64,000 nt of DNA from Oceanospirillum beijerinckii DSM 7166 (GCF_000422425.1 NZ_KE383830.1:46460-110459); one strand, 5' to 3'; numbered from the stretch's first letter, positions 18,233 to 28,168 are shown. Translations and numbers: made by a program. The notes: generated from the letters alone by a model not told the origin.

Positions 18233-19162
18233 TTACATACCCTTTAGTGCTTCTATGTGCCGATGGGCGGAATGTGCCAGAGACGTGAGGTTGTATCCAC
18301 CTTCCAGCACAGAAACGATTCGGTTGTTACTATAGGTTGCGGCAACATCCATAATCAGTTTGGTGGCCCAGTAGAAATCTTCTTCTGTTAGATTAATTTC
18401 ACCCATAGGGTCATCCTTGTGACCGTCAAAACCGGCTGAGATAAAAATCATTTCAGGGCGGTGCATCTGCAGTGCCGGTAACCAGCTGTCTTCCACTTTT
18501 TTCCTGAACTCCAAACCGGGGCAGCCTGCATTTAGTGGCGTATTGACTATGTTATCCCATTCAGAATCGGCAAAGCGCCAAGGAAAAAAAGGATGTTGGA
18601 AGCTGGAACAGACTAATACGTCAGGATCATTCTTAAAAATATCGACTGTGCCATTCCCATGATGGACATCAAAATCTACAATAGCCACTCGTTTGATGCC
18701 AAAATTCTGACGTGCGTGCTCAACACCAATGGCAACATTATTCAAAAAACAAAAACCCATGCTCTCTACGCGCTCAGCATGATGCCCAGGCGGGCGAACA
18801 GCACAAAAAACATTATCCGCCTGATTTTTAAGAATCTGTTCTGTACCACGAACCACCGCGCCGGCCGCCAGTGTTGCCGCGTGCATGGTTTTAGGACCGA
18901 TCAGGGTATCATCATCAATCTGGACCAGGGCATCCCCTTCGTCTGGCTGGCTAAGTTCCAGCGAACGAACGTGAGCTTGCGGATGGACACGGTATACCTG
19001 TTCTTCTGTGACAGGACGTGCACTGTAGTGCATCAGTTCCTGGGCCAGGCCTGAGCGTTCCAACTTCTGGTTGATCGAGGAGATCCGATGCGGACTTTCC
19101 GGATGCCAGGGGCCCATGTCATGAAGCATACACTCAGAGTGACTAATATACGATGTGATCAT
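18233..19162 (-). CDS. Histone deacetylase-family hydrolase (class II-like)
   Basis: A 309-residue zinc-dependent deacetylase of the arginase/deacetylase fold. It shows the charge-relay and metal motifs in order: RPPGHHAE, DFDVHHGNGT (zinc-ligand Asp and His), SAGFDGHKDDPMG (second Asp ligand) and LEGGYN. Family members remove acetyl groups from lysines or polyamines. The gene is divergent from, and only 110 bp away from, a Pat-type lysine acetyltransferase, which supports a protein-lysine deacetylase role. I used ATG 19162 (GGGAGAAG 7 nt upstream) and not the ATG at 19207, which would add 15 unconserved residues. Acetylpolyamine amidohydrolase activity remains an alternative. Confidence 0.9.
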   Translation of the reverse strand: MITSYISHSECMLHDMGPWHPESPHRISSINQKLERSGLAQELMHYSARPVTEEQVYRVHPQAHVRSLELSQPDEGDALVQIDDDTLIGPKTMHAATLAAGAVVRGTEQILKNQADNVFCAVRPPGHHAERVESMGFCFLNNVAIGVEHARQNFGIKRVAIVDFDVHHGNGTVDIFKNDPDVLVCSSFQHPFFPWRFADSEWDNIVNTPLNAGCPGLEFRKKVEDSWLPALQMHRPEMIFISAGFDGHKDDPMGEINLTEEDFYWATKLIMDVAATYSNNRIVSVLEGGYNLTSLAHSAHRHIEALKGM

Positions 19163-19272
19163 TATTAAACTTCTCCCTATTAAGAAGTAGTTTAAAAGAA
19201 GGTCCATTTAAGAGATAGTGGCATATAGTCGATATTGCGGTGCAGCAACCTCATTTTTTAGCGGAGTTCAGC

Positions 19273-22026
19273 GTGGGTACACGTTCTTTAAAACACTTTT
19301 TTGAACCAAAATCGATAGCCGTTTTTGGCGCTTCAGAAAAAGATTTCAGCATGGGTGGGCAGGTGATTCGTAACCTGCAGGACAGTCAGTTTCCGGGCAA
19401 GCTTTTTGCGGTCAATATCAAAGGCTATGATCATGTTTTTGATGTGCCCTGTTTTAACTGTGCCGAGGCCATGGTTGAACATCTGTTACCTGATTTGGCG
19501 ATTATCTGTTCGCCACCGGAAGCGATTCCCGATCTTGTGGGGCGCTTAGGCAAGCTGGGAGTTAAAGCCGCATTGGTTCTGTCTGGTGGCTTGTCCCGTG
19601 TGCCTAGTGCCAATCCGGCTCATACCCTGAAAGACGAGATGCTTGCGGCTGCCCGGGAATCCGGTATCCGCATCATGGGGCCTGAGTGTCTGGGTATTCT
19701 GGTGCCAGGACGTAAGCTGAATGCCAGTTACTCTTCACGCAATGTTAAAGCGGGCAAAGTCGCTTATATTGGCCAGTCCGGTATGTTAGGTAATGCCATG
19801 ATCGATTGGGCTAATGGTCAGGGTATCGGTTTTTCCCACGTGGTCACACTGGGGGATAGCGTGGATGTGATGCTGCCGGATGTGATCGACTACATTAACC
19901 GCTTTAGCCATGCCCAGGCGATCATTCTGCACCTGGAATCGATTTCTGATGCCCGTCACTTGATGACTGCAGTGCGTGAGGCCTCCCGTAACAAGCTTGT
20001 ACTGGCGATTAAGAGTGGTCGTATGATCTCATCGGATCATGCGCCTCAGTTAGTCACCCCGGGACTGCCTAATCGTGATGCGGTATATACTGCTGCACTG
20101 AATCGTGCCGGTGTGGTGCGGGTTGATAATGTCGAAGAGCTGTTTGACGCCCTGGAATCACTGTCTCGTATTAAGCCCGTACAGGGGGACCGTTTGGCGA
20201 TTGTCAGTAATGGCATGGGACCGAGTATCCTGGCTGCTGATAAGTTGCTATTGTCTGGTGGTAAGTTAGCGACTCTATCGGAAGAAACCCTGGCTAAACT
20301 CGCCGAGAAAATGCCTGTTGAGGTATCGGGGCGTAATCCGATTAATATTGGTGGCTCCGCAACGCCAGACCGTTATATTGATGTGTTGGATATTCTGGCG
20401 AACAGTTCTGAAGTGGATGCGGTCGTTGTGTTACATGCACCCACTCGTATGGCACCCAGTGACGAAACCGCTCATGCTGTGATCAATAATCGGGGCAAGT
20501 TCCGTAAGAGCATCCTGACTTGTTGGATGGGGTTGGAAGATGCGGGGCCTGCTCGCCATGAATTCAATCTGGCCGGTGTGCCGACCTACATATCGCCAGA
20601 GCACGCGGTGCAGGCCTTTATGCATATGGTCAACTACCGCCGCAGTCAGGCTTTATTGCAGGAAACTCCGCCCAGCATTCCTCACGAAACCCCCTATCAA
20701 GTGCGTCGCAGTGCCCGTAAACTGGTTGAAACAGCCAAAGAGCAGGGGCGTAAAGTACTGACTCACCAAGAGTGCACTCAGATTCTGCAAGCTTATTCTA
20801 TTCCTGTTGCGCCCACCTGGTACGCTAAGGATGAATATGAAGCCGCTGAAATTGCACAGGATCAGAAGCAATCGCTGGCGGTGAAAATTGTTCATGAAAC
20901 CAGCTGCGAGCCTTTTGTTTATCGTAAACACCCGCATAAATTATCAGCAGGTTTACTGCAGGATATTAACTCTCCCCAGGAGATGAGCAATGCGGTGGTC
21001 AAATTACGGGAAAAAGTCGAAGAGAAGTTTCCGAACAATACGATCTACGAATACTGTATTCAGCCGATGCAGCGTGGTAAGCATTCTATGCTGTTAAATG
21101 TGGGCATCACCCGTGATCCGGTGTTTGGTCCTGTGATTCTGTTTGGTATTGGTGGTTATAAAGAAAATGTGATGTCAGATCGTCAGGTGGCCTTGCCACC
21201 GTTGAATATGACGTTGGCATTTGAGCTGATTCAACGCTCCCATGCTTATCGACTGATCAAAGAGCACAGTGATCATCCGGCAGAAGATATTGAAGCCATT
21301 GCTGAGGTGCTGGTCAAGCTCAGTCAGATTGCGGCAGATATTCCTGAGCTGCAAGGTTTAGAGATCAACCCGCTGATCATCAACCGTGATGAGATGTTAG
21401 TTGTTGATGTGAAAGTAGATCTGGGTGAGCCAAGCTATCATGCTATTATGCCTTATCCGGAAGAACTGCGTGAAACAGTGAACCTAAAGACGGGCCGTGT
21501 GGTTGAAGTGCGTCCGATCCGGGGTGAAGATGCTCCGGCGTTGGTACAGTTCCACAGTAAGCTCAGTGAGCAAAGTATCCGTTTCCGTTATTTTCATAAT
21601 AAATCTGAACTGACCAAGCGTGACCTGGCGACTCTGACCATGATTAATTATGACCGTCAAATGGCGTTTATTGCGGAAGAGGTTCAGGAAAATGATCAAA
21701 GGGATATTCTGGGTGTGGTTCGCGTTTGGACTGACCCGGATAATATCCGTACTGAGTTCTCCGTTCTGATCCGTGATGATCTTCAGGGGGAAGGACTTGG
21801 TGCCTTACTGATGCGTAAGATGATCAAGTACTCTAAGAGCGTGGGCACTCTGGAGATGATCGGTAAGATCCTGGTTGAAAATCATCCCATGCGCGGTTTG
21901 ATGCGTTATCTGGGGTTTGAATGTCATTACAACTCAGAGGAACAGGTTATTGATGCAGTGATGCCGCTGAATGAACCGCAAAGTGAGTGGCAGAGGCACC
22001 GTTTGGAAAGTACCAGTGGCGTTTAG
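19273..22026 (+). CDS. pat: Protein lysine acetyltransferase, Pat/YfiQ type
   Basis: A 917-residue enzyme with the Pat architecture. A catalytically inactive NDP-forming acyl-CoA synthetase-like region (CoA-binding PKSIAVFGASEKDFSMGG near the start, ligase-CoA and ATP-grasp segments to about residue 735) is joined to a C-terminal GNAT acetyltransferase domain (about 744-890). The GNAT acetyl-CoA loop is LQGEGLGALLMRKM. Pat enzymes acetylate the catalytic lysine of AMP-forming acyl-CoA synthetases such as Acs and PrpE and switch them off. I placed the start at GTG 19273, with GGAG 6 nt upstream and alignment to the E. coli N terminus. A GTG at 19240 is possible but lacks a ribosome site. It is divergent from the deacetylase-like gene and followed by a terminator. 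Confidence 0.88.
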   Translation: MGTRSLKHFFEPKSIAVFGASEKDFSMGGQVIRNLQDSQFPGKLFAVNIKGYDHVFDVPCFNCAEAMVEHLLPDLAIICSPPEAIPDLVGRLGKLGVKAALVLSGGLSRVPSANPAHTLKDEMLAAARESGIRIMGPECLGILVPGRKLNASYSSRNVKAGKVAYIGQSGMLGNAMIDWANGQGIGFSHVVTLGDSVDVMLPDVIDYINRFSHAQAIILHLESISDARHLMTAVREASRNKLVLAIKSGRMISSDHAPQLVTPGLPNRDAVYTAALNRAGVVRVDNVEELFDALESLSRIKPVQGDRLAIVSNGMGPSILAADKLLLSGGKLATLSEETLAKLAEKMPVEVSGRNPINIGGSATPDRYIDVLDILANSSEVDAVVVLHAPTRMAPSDETAHAVINNRGKFRKSILTCWMGLEDAGPARHEFNLAGVPTYISPEHAVQAFMHMVNYRRSQALLQETPPSIPHETPYQVRRSARKLVETAKEQGRKVLTHQECTQILQAYSIPVAPTWYAKDEYEAAEIAQDQKQSLAVKIVHETSCEPFVYRKHPHKLSAGLLQDINSPQEMSNAVVKLREKVEEKFPNNTIYEYCIQPMQRGKHSMLLNVGITRDPVFGPVILFGIGGYKENVMSDRQVALPPLNMTLAFELIQRSHAYRLIKEHSDHPAEDIEAIAEVLVKLSQIAADIPELQGLEINPLIINRDEMLVVDVKVDLGEPSYHAIMPYPEELRETVNLKTGRVVEVRPIRGEDAPALVQFHSKLSEQSIRFRYFHNKSELTKRDLATLTMINYDRQMAFIAEEVQENDQRDILGVVRVWTDPDNIRTEFSVLIRDDLQGEGLGALLMRKMIKYSKSVGTLEMIGKILVENHPMRGLMRYLGFECHYNSEEQVIDAVMPLNEPQSEWQRHRLESTSGV

Positions 22027-22084
22027 GCCTGTAAGGCTGAATGCATCAGGAAGGTTTTATCCTGGATAGAGATTGAAACCCCCA

Positions 22085-22127
22085 AAAGCCTGGCTCAATT
22101 CTGTTTAGAAATGAGTCAGGCTTTTTT
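22085..22127. terminator. Terminator between pat and pdxH
   Basis: AAAGCCTGGCTCA (22085-22097) pairs with TGAGTCAGGCTTT (22112-22124) with one G-T wobble. A T-run follows on the plus strand and a shorter one on the minus strand, so it can serve both convergent genes. Confidence 0.82.
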
Positions 22128-22175
22128 GATGGGATAAAAGGGTTATTACATTCTAATTGTGAAAGCCGAAATCAG

Positions 22176-22817
22176 TTATGGGCAAAGACGTTGGATATTC
22201 CAACCATTGGCCTCAATAGTGTAACGGAAGCGATCATGCAGGCGACTTGGTTGACCCTGCCAGAATTCAAATAGATCAGGAACAATACGATAGCCACCCC
22301 AGTGAGGAGGGCGAGGTATATCTTTGCCTTCGTATTGTGCTGTCAGTTCGTCGCAACGATTTGATAGCCACTCGCGATTAGGGATTGCAGTGCTTTGTTT
22401 AGACACCCAGGCACCCAGCTGACTATCACGTGGGCGACTGACATAATAATCGTCGGACTGCTGTGGCGAGATGCGTTCTACTACGCCATCAATACGTACT
22501 TGACGCTGTTTTTCCCCCCACCAGAAAACAACAGACGCGTGAGGGTTGCCCGCAAGTTGCATGCCTTTTTCACTCTGATAGTTGGTGTAAAAGATAAACC
22601 CACGGGAGTCAATGCCTTTCAGTAGAACGATTCGCGAAGCAGGTCTGTTCTCTGGTGAAATGGTCGACAAGGTCATCGCATTCGGGTCAAAAGGCTCATT
22701 TGCAACGGCTTCCTCGAACCAGTTATGAAACTGATCAAATGGGTTTTTCGCCAGTTCACTTTCATGTAAGGCTTGCTGATCAAATACCCGACGTAAAGAG
22801 GAGATATCCTGATTCAT
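22176..22817 (-). CDS. pdxH: Pyridoxamine/pyridoxine 5'-phosphate oxidase
   Basis: A 213-residue FMN enzyme that makes pyridoxal 5'-phosphate in the salvage and last de novo step. Conserved stretches are NPFDQFHNWFEEA, ASRIVLLKGIDSRGFIFYTNY (FMN phosphate binding), HASVVFWW, RQVRIDGVVERI, SRPRDSQLGAWVS and the C-terminal RLHDRFRYTI...WNIQRLCP. The usual end is RLAP or RLSP, so the cysteine is a minor variant. The length is normal. It is a single gene converging with pat. Confidence 0.96.
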   Translation of the reverse strand: MNQDISSLRRVFDQQALHESELAKNPFDQFHNWFEEAVANEPFDPNAMTLSTISPENRPASRIVLLKGIDSRGFIFYTNYQSEKGMQLAGNPHASVVFWWGEKQRQVRIDGVVERISPQQSDDYYVSRPRDSQLGAWVSKQSTAIPNREWLSNRCDELTAQYEGKDIPRPPHWGGYRIVPDLFEFWQGQPSRLHDRFRYTIEANGWNIQRLCP

Positions 22818-22938
22818 TTTAATATGTCTCTAACGATGCCTGAATCAAATTCTGCAGATAAAACAACTACCTGCACCCATTGATACTTACCATATCATTG
22901 TTGCCTGATACTGACTAACCTAATTTTCGACTCGGCTG

Positions 22939-23544
22939 TCAAAGCTCAAGAAAATTCTTAATCCCTGAGAAAACAATTTGTGCGGCCATGGCGCTGAGGA
23001 TTAAGCCTGTCATTTTACTCAGAATATTAAGTCCGGTTTTACCAATAATACGTTCAATCTCATTGGACAGGTAAAGTAATACCCCCAGTACTAACAGTGC
23101 AGAAATCAAGGCGCTTACGCCAATCAGCATGTCCACTGTTGTTGTTAATTCAGCACCATAGACAAGAATAGCACCTATGGTCGCAGGTCCTATGATAGTT
23201 GGGATAGCCAGAGGTACAACTGAGACATCGTCTGGTGTTTCTCCAGGGACGTCGGTGGCATGGTTTCGTACACCGTCTTTAACAAGACTGATTGCCGAAA
23301 GGAAGAGCAGGCAGCCGGCACCGATGCGGAAAGAGTCCAGTGTGATTCCCAGAACCTCAAATAATGTTGTACCAAAGAAAAACAGGACTAAGCTGATTAA
23401 AATGGCTGAAAATACAGCGCGATTGATGGTTGCCCTCTTTTGTTGCTTGGATTCACCTCGTGTCAGTGCCAGAAACATCGACACTACAAAAAAGGGAGCA
23501 AACAGAAAGAAGAACTGCATCAAAGTAGAAAAAAACAGAGACAT
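22939..23544 (-). CDS. MarC family inner-membrane protein
   Basis: A 201-residue integral membrane protein with six predicted helices (about residues 5-25, 43-63, 66-86, 104-126, 136-156 and 178-198). The family features are the N-terminal FFLFAPFFVVSMFLALT, DSFRIGAGCLLFLSAI and the central PLAIPTIIGPATIGAILV, whose Pro-Gly pattern is diagnostic. MarC proteins (UPF0056) were once linked to multiple antibiotic resistance, but that link was not upheld and the function is unknown. It is divergent from the pomA promoter region. Confidence 0.9.
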   Translation of the reverse strand: MSLFFSTLMQFFFLFAPFFVVSMFLALTRGESKQQKRATINRAVFSAILISLVLFFFGTTLFEVLGITLDSFRIGAGCLLFLSAISLVKDGVRNHATDVPGETPDDVSVVPLAIPTIIGPATIGAILVYGAELTTTVDMLIGVSALISALLVLGVLLYLSNEIERIIGKTGLNILSKMTGLILSAMAAQIVFSGIKNFLEL

Positions 23545-23675
23545 CTCGGTTTCCCATAGTGTTGCGGTTGATATTTCTTTTTATTTTAGTTTTTAATGGT
23601 TTTTTTATCTAGCTTTCATGTGTGCCGTGTATTTTTTTACTGTGTGAAAAGGTTTGTGTGTAACTGTCTGTAAAC

Positions 23676-23702
23676 TAAAGTGAATTGTTAGAGAACCGAA
23701 AT
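23676..23702 (+). promoter_or_regulatory. Candidate FliA (sigma-28) promoter of pomAB
   Basis: TAAAGTGA (23676-23683), an 11-nt spacer and ACCGAAAT (23695-23702) fit the flagellar sigma-28 consensus TAAAGTTT-N11-GCCGATAA at most positions, including the CCGA core. It lies about 100 bp before the pomA start. The match is by eye. Confidence 0.45.
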
Positions 23703-23803
23703 TAATAACTCACTGAAATTTCAGAGATAAGGCTACTAATCAAGCGTTCAGTGAGTTATGCTTCGAATGACAATCTTGGATTACATTGAATAAGGTAGAG
23801 TCA

Positions 23804-24577
23804 ATGGATTTCGCCACGCTATTAGGGCTTATTACAGGTATCGCCTTTGTCGGCTTAGGTATTGCTCAAGGTGATGACCCTTCAATTTTTATTAATGTTG
23901 CCGGTTTGCTGATTGTTTTCGGCGGTACTTTATCCGTAACTTTAGTGAAATATCGTATTTCCAGCTTCTTTACAGGCATCAAAGAGGGCTTTAGTGTTGC
24001 TTTTTTGGAAAGCAATGATAATCCTCAGGAAATTATTCAGTTGTCTAATCATTTGGCAAAGATTGCACGGCGCAATGGTTTGCTGGGACTTGAAGATGAG
24101 CCGATTGATAACCCTTTCTTTGCAAAAGGAATTCAGCTGTGTGTGGATGGTCATCCGCCTGAGTTTATCCAGAAGGTCCTGATTAATGAGATGAGCATGT
24201 CTATTGACCGTAAGCAGCTGGGAGAGAAGGTGTTCCGCAATATGGCGGGTTCTGCACCAGCCTTTGGTATGATAGGCACATTGGTCGGTCTGGTTCAGAT
24301 GCTGAATAACCTGGATGACCCATCCAAGCTGGGTCCTGGTATGGCTGTTGCTTTGTTAACAACACTTTATGGTTCTTTAATTGCTCAGCTATTTATGCTG
24401 CCCATGGCTGATAAACTGGCACTGAAGAGTAGTGAGATGGAGTCCAATATGGCCCTGATCACAGAATCGGTTCTGGGTATTCAGGAAGGCCTTAATCCAA
24501 CCGTAATGGATGAGCTGCTTGAAACGTACTTGCCTGATTATCTGCGCGGTGGTATGTCAATGTCTGAAGAAATATAA
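23804..24577 (+). CDS. pomA: Flagellar stator protein PomA/MotA
   Basis: A 257-residue stator subunit of the flagellar motor (Vibrio PomA is 253). It starts MDFATLLGLITGIAF like PomA. Four membrane helices are arranged as two plus two (about residues 4-22, 27-48, 144-164 and 175-196), with the conserved cytoplasmic loop containing the charged RKQLGEKVFRNMA stretch. Helix 3 has the Pro-Gly rich SAPAFGMIGTLVGLVQML. The PomA-like sequence suggests sodium drive, but ion choice cannot be read with certainty. ATG 23804 has AAGG 8 nt upstream and fits the family start. It is the first gene of a pomA-pomB pair with a FliA-like promoter candidate. Confidence 0.92.
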   Translation: MDFATLLGLITGIAFVGLGIAQGDDPSIFINVAGLLIVFGGTLSVTLVKYRISSFFTGIKEGFSVAFLESNDNPQEIIQLSNHLAKIARRNGLLGLEDEPIDNPFFAKGIQLCVDGHPPEFIQKVLINEMSMSIDRKQLGEKVFRNMAGSAPAFGMIGTLVGLVQMLNNLDDPSKLGPGMAVALLTTLYGSLIAQLFMLPMADKLALKSSEMESNMALITESVLGIQEGLNPTVMDELLETYLPDYLRGGMSMSEEI

Positions 24578-24666
24578 ATAACTCCAACGTTTCTGTTTCG
24601 GGCACTTAGTATTTAAGCATACACGGCATTCCTGATGACGGAGTGCTCTTGTTAAGGGTTGTGACG

Positions 24667-25476
24667 GTGGTAGGAATTAATACTAAAAAGCGGCGTAGAA
24701 AGGTCAATAATGAACAGGTTCCTGAGTGGATGGTAACTTTTGCGGATATGATGACGCTTCTGTTAACCTTCTTCGTCTTGATTCTATCCTTTTCTACCAC
24801 GGATATTCAGCGTTATAAGAGTATTGCTCAGGCTTTACAGGATTCTTTCGGTCTGCAAGATTTAAATCCGCTAAGTATTATTCCTGCGGATAATCCACCA
24901 GAGAGTGAAAATATTATTGAGCCTCTGAAGCCCCACGTATCTACCGACGCGGAGGATTCGGAAGAAGAGAGCCAGCTGGAGAGCATTGGTAACCGCTTGG
25001 AAACCAACTTCACTGAAGAAATTGAAAAAGGTGTGATTATTGTTGAGCGCGATGAGGATCACATTATTATTCGTTTTCCTGATGAGTCAGCCTTTACCTC
25101 AGGTAGCGATTACTTAGAGCCTGCCGTAATCCCTGTTTTGCAGAAAGTTGGACAGCTAATTTCTGAGTATGAAATGTTCACTATTGTAGGTGGTCATACG
25201 GATGATCAGCCGATTAATACTGATCGTTTCCGTTCTAACTGGGATCTTTCTGCCGCCCGTGCGGTTTCTGTTGCTCATGAGTTAACTTGGTTAACAGATT
25301 TAGACGAGCAGTTTCTCTATGTTGTTGGTAATGCTGATGCCCGCCCTCTGGTGCCAAATGACTCCCCTGAGAATCGTATTAAAAACCGTCGAGTTGAGGT
25401 GCTGTTGATTGAGCGTCCGGAGAAAACCGAGCGTGATGTTTACCAGGGGATTCAGCAGTCACCGTTACTTCGTTAG
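24667..25476 (+). CDS. pomB: Flagellar stator protein PomB/MotB
   Basis: A 269-residue partner of PomA. The short N-terminal tail is followed by the plug-helix region WMVTFADMMTLLLTFFVLILSFS. Its aspartate (Asp27 by this start) is the ion-carrying residue. A linker follows, then an OmpA-like peptidoglycan-binding domain (about residues 140-255: IVGGHTDDQPINTDRFRSNWDLSAARA and NRIKNRRVEVLLIE), which anchors the stator. No ATG is available. Of several GTG/TTG codons, GTG 24667 has AAGGG 8 nt upstream and is preferred; GTG 24643 and TTG 24649 are alternatives. The last gene of the pair is followed by a strong terminator. Confidence 0.9.
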   Translation: MVGINTKKRRRKVNNEQVPEWMVTFADMMTLLLTFFVLILSFSTTDIQRYKSIAQALQDSFGLQDLNPLSIIPADNPPESENIIEPLKPHVSTDAEDSEEESQLESIGNRLETNFTEEIEKGVIIVERDEDHIIIRFPDESAFTSGSDYLEPAVIPVLQKVGQLISEYEMFTIVGGHTDDQPINTDRFRSNWDLSAARAVSVAHELTWLTDLDEQFLYVVGNADARPLVPNDSPENRIKNRRVEVLLIERPEKTERDVYQGIQQSPLLR

Positions 25477-25490
25477 TCAAAACATAAATA

Positions 25491-25516
25491 AAAGCGCCTT
25501 TATGGCGCTTTTTTTT
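25491..25516 (+). terminator. Terminator of pomAB
   Basis: AAAGCGCC (25491-25498) pairs with GGCGCTTT (25504-25511) around a 5-nt loop and continues into a run of eight T. Confidence 0.88.
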
Positions 25517-25728
25517 GCTCCAGTAAAAATTTTGTATTTTTTGTGCTTTTTTCCATAAGGCTGAATCTGTCTTAAAGTCAGTCGCGTACTATCTATATCC
25601 AAACAAAGTATACGGGAATAACACGCTGAGATTCACTGGCTGTTGAACGGCTAAGCGTCAATTCCGGCAGAAAAGTTTTGTTTAGGAGCTTAGTGATGTA
25701 AATCTTGGTTTAATTTTAAGGGCGGCCT

Positions 25729-27675
25729 ATGTTCTCACAGCTTCGATTGGCACAGCAGTTAGGTATCGGTTTTGGAGTACTGATTTTACTCAGTGTTATT
25801 TTAACCGCATTTTCATACAAAGGGCTTAGCAGCAGTTATCAAGGGGTACAGCAGTACCGTGGTTTCGTGGCGGATACCAATATTGCCAGTCATCTGCAAA
25901 GCAGCATGTTGATGCAAGGGGCTGATGTACAGCGTTATCTGGTACAGCAAGATCAAGTCACGTTGGAGCATTATCGGAAGCAAGCAAGCGAAGTTGCAGC
26001 TTTACTTGCCTCTGCCAAAAGTCAGTTCAAAGATGCTCAGCGCCTGAACTTGATTAATGATATTGAGACCAAAATAAAGCAATTTCAGCAAGCTTTTGAT
26101 CAGGTAAAAGAACAGATTGCATTAACGGATAACATCACTCAAAACGAACTGTTTCCATCTGGCCTTGAGATGCGTAAGACAATGACGACGCTAATCGAGA
26201 ATGCCTATCTAAGTGGTGTCGGAGATACCATCTTTTATGCTGCCAGTGTGCAGGAGCACCTTTTATTAGGCCGCTTATACGCTAATCGATATTTGATCAC
26301 TCGTCAGGAGGAGCACTATCGGCGAGCTTTAAAAGAGCTGAATGAGATTATGCCAAACTCTTTTGAGTTGCTTAAAAATACACTCGATGGTGAAGAAGAT
26401 GAGTTATTGGCCCGTTTTGATCATAATCAGTTAATTTTCCTGGCAGCTTTGGAAAAGGTTTATCAAACGGTGAGCCAGGTCTCACAGGTGACCAAGCAGG
26501 CTATCATTCCTTTGTCTGTAGAGATCACTGAAAAAACGGATCGGATCAAACAAGAAATCTTAAATGATCAGGAGAAAGTGGGTCCTGTTCTGCAGGAAGA
26601 GATTGAAGACTTAACGAATCTGATTCTGCTGGTCTCAGCAATAGTTGTTGCTGTTGGTATTGCATTTACCATTGTTATGTTGCGTATCATTAAGACTCCT
26701 ATTGGCGGTGAACCTGGCGATATCGCAGAAATTACCCGTCAAATTGCCTGTGGTGATCTAACAGTGAAGCAGCAAGGTAAAGGGACAGGTATTCTGGCCT
26801 CGGTTAATTATATGGCTGCTCAGCTCAAAGAGATCATTGCTTCAATTGCGCAAACCGGAAATCGCTTACAGGAGACCGCAGAATCTGCATCTGCCGTGGC
26901 ACAGCACACTCATTCTGTAGTGAATGAGCAGCAGCGTCGTATTGAGCAGATTGCAGCTGCGGCTACAGAGATGGCTGCAAGTATTCATGAAGTGGTTGCT
27001 CACTCTGAGTCTTCAGCCCAAGCTGCGACTATCGGTATGGATTACGCCGCGCAAGGTAAAGAAACCGTCCAGCGCACGTTGTCAGCAATCAATGACCTGG
27101 CAAGCAACGTCGAACAATCGGTAGAGATTGTTCAGTCTCTGGAAGCGAGCAGTGCCAATATTGGTTCGGTGACTGAGGTGATTCAGAATATCTCTGAACA
27201 AACCAATCTATTAGCTCTGAATGCTGCTATTGAGGCGGCTCGTGCCGGTGAATCGGGTCGAGGCTTCGCGGTAGTGGCTGATGAGGTGAGAAGCCTGGCT
27301 CAGCGCAGCCAGGAGTCTGCTCAGACCATTCAGGATATGATCAACCAGTTACAAACAGATATTAACCATGCCGTTGAAACCATGCTGTCGAGCCGTGATA
27401 AAGCGCTTAACACGGTAGAGCAGTCTGAAAAGACGGGCACGGCGCTGGATACTATCGTTGAGAGTATCCAGCAAATCAGTGAGATGAATGCTCAGGTGGT
27501 AACTGCAGTGAGCCAGCAATCGGTGGTCGCAGAAGAGATCAGTCAGAATATCACCACGGTAACTCAGCTTTCTGATCAAACTGTTCAAGGTGCTCAACAA
27601 ACCGCTGATGCCAGTAGCGATCTATCGCTGATCTCAAAAGAACTGGCCAAAATAGTAAGTCACTTTAAGCTCTGA
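25729..27675 (+). CDS. Methyl-accepting chemotaxis protein
   Basis: A 648-residue transmembrane chemoreceptor. Membrane helix 1 (about residues 10-30) and helix 2 (about 300-322, [20 protein letters not shown]) enclose a helical periplasmic domain of about 270 residues, long enough for a double four-helix bundle. A HAMP region follows ([24 protein letters not shown]), then the MCP signalling domain with the CheA/CheW-binding tip starting near residue 489 ([18 protein letters not shown]). The IGGEPGDI motif is common in marine and Pseudomonas receptors of this type. No C-terminal NWETF-like CheR tether is present. The ligand is unknown. It is a single gene downstream of pomAB. Confidence 0.93.
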   Translation: MFSQLRLAQQLGIGFGVLILLSVILTAFSYKGLSSSYQGVQQYRGFVADTNIASHLQSSMLMQGADVQRYLVQQDQVTLEHYRKQASEVAALLASAKSQFKDAQRLNLINDIETKIKQFQQAFDQVKEQIALTDNITQNELFPSGLEMRKTMTTLIENAYLSGVGDTIFYAASVQEHLLLGRLYANRYLITRQEEHYRRALKELNEIMPNSFELLKNTLDGEEDELLARFDHNQLIFLAALEKVYQTVSQVSQVTKQAIIPLSVEITEKTDRIKQEILNDQEKVGPVLQEEIEDLTNLILLVSAIVVAVGIAFTIVMLRIIKTPIGGEPGDIAEITRQIACGDLTVKQQGKGTGILASVNYMAAQLKEIIASIAQTGNRLQETAESASAVAQHTHSVVNEQQRRIEQIAAAATEMAASIHEVVAHSESSAQAATIGMDYAAQGKETVQRTLSAINDLASNVEQSVEIVQSLEASSANIGSVTEVIQNISEQTNLLALNAAIEAARAGESGRGFAVVADEVRSLAQRSQESAQTIQDMINQLQTDINHAVETMLSSRDKALNTVEQSEKTGTALDTIVESIQQISEMNAQVVTAVSQQSVVAEEISQNITTVTQLSDQTVQGAQQTADASSDLSLISKELAKIVSHFKL

Positions 27676-27692
27676 TTCATTAAATCCTGATA

Positions 27693-27736
27693 GCATCCAG
27701 CGTAGAGGTTCTCGACAAGAGCATCTAGCTGGATGC
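27693..27736. repeat. Inverted repeat downstream of the chemoreceptor gene
   Basis: GCATCCAGC (27693-27701) is perfectly complementary to GCTGGATGC (27728-27736). It begins 18 bp after the MCP stop and may stop transcription or protect the mRNA 3' end. No T-run follows, so I do not call it a standard terminator. Confidence 0.45.
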
Positions 27737-27753
27737 ACTTTCATCAGTTGTGT

Positions 27754-27930
27754 CTATGATGAGGCGTCAACAGAACCGGGTCTGGTTAAGCGATGATTTT
27801 CTCTGATATAAGGTAAGGATAAATCTTTGAGATTCAAAGCTCTGTTCAGTTGATTCACTGCTTCTGCTGAGTTAATGCTGACAGGTAAACTCAAGGCTCC
27901 GAGGTCGCTTATTTCGGGGCTTGCATACAT
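27754..27930 (-). CDS. Possible small protein, unrecognised
   Basis: A 58-codon frame starting MYASPEISDLGALSLPVS and ending SVDASS. The amino-acid composition looks protein-like, with amphipathic segments (INSAEAVNQLNRALNLK). An upstream in-frame ATG at 28017 would give 87 residues with a hydrophobic leader, but that part is less convincing. No good Shine-Dalgarno sequence precedes either start. I know no family. It is the only plausible gene in the 490-bp gap between the chemoreceptor and the next plus-strand gene. Confidence 0.3.
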   Translation of the reverse strand: MYASPEISDLGALSLPVSINSAEAVNQLNRALNLKDLSLPYIRENHRLTRPGSVDASS

Positions 27931-28168
27931 TCTGTTACTGATGAATGTTGTAAGAATTACAAAAAATTCAGATAAAAGATTAAAGTATTGGCTCAGTCCT
28001 TCCGATATAAACCCCAAAGGCGCACATGTTTTTCCAGGTTTTTCCTTTGTTTATAGCGATTCGTGTGTGTTTTTACTGTTTTGAGACTTGGTTCTCACTT
28101 GTCAGAGATCAAGTAGAACTTTACGACTCCCGGTGAGTCATAAAGGCGGGTAAGAAAGGGGTAGGTCT

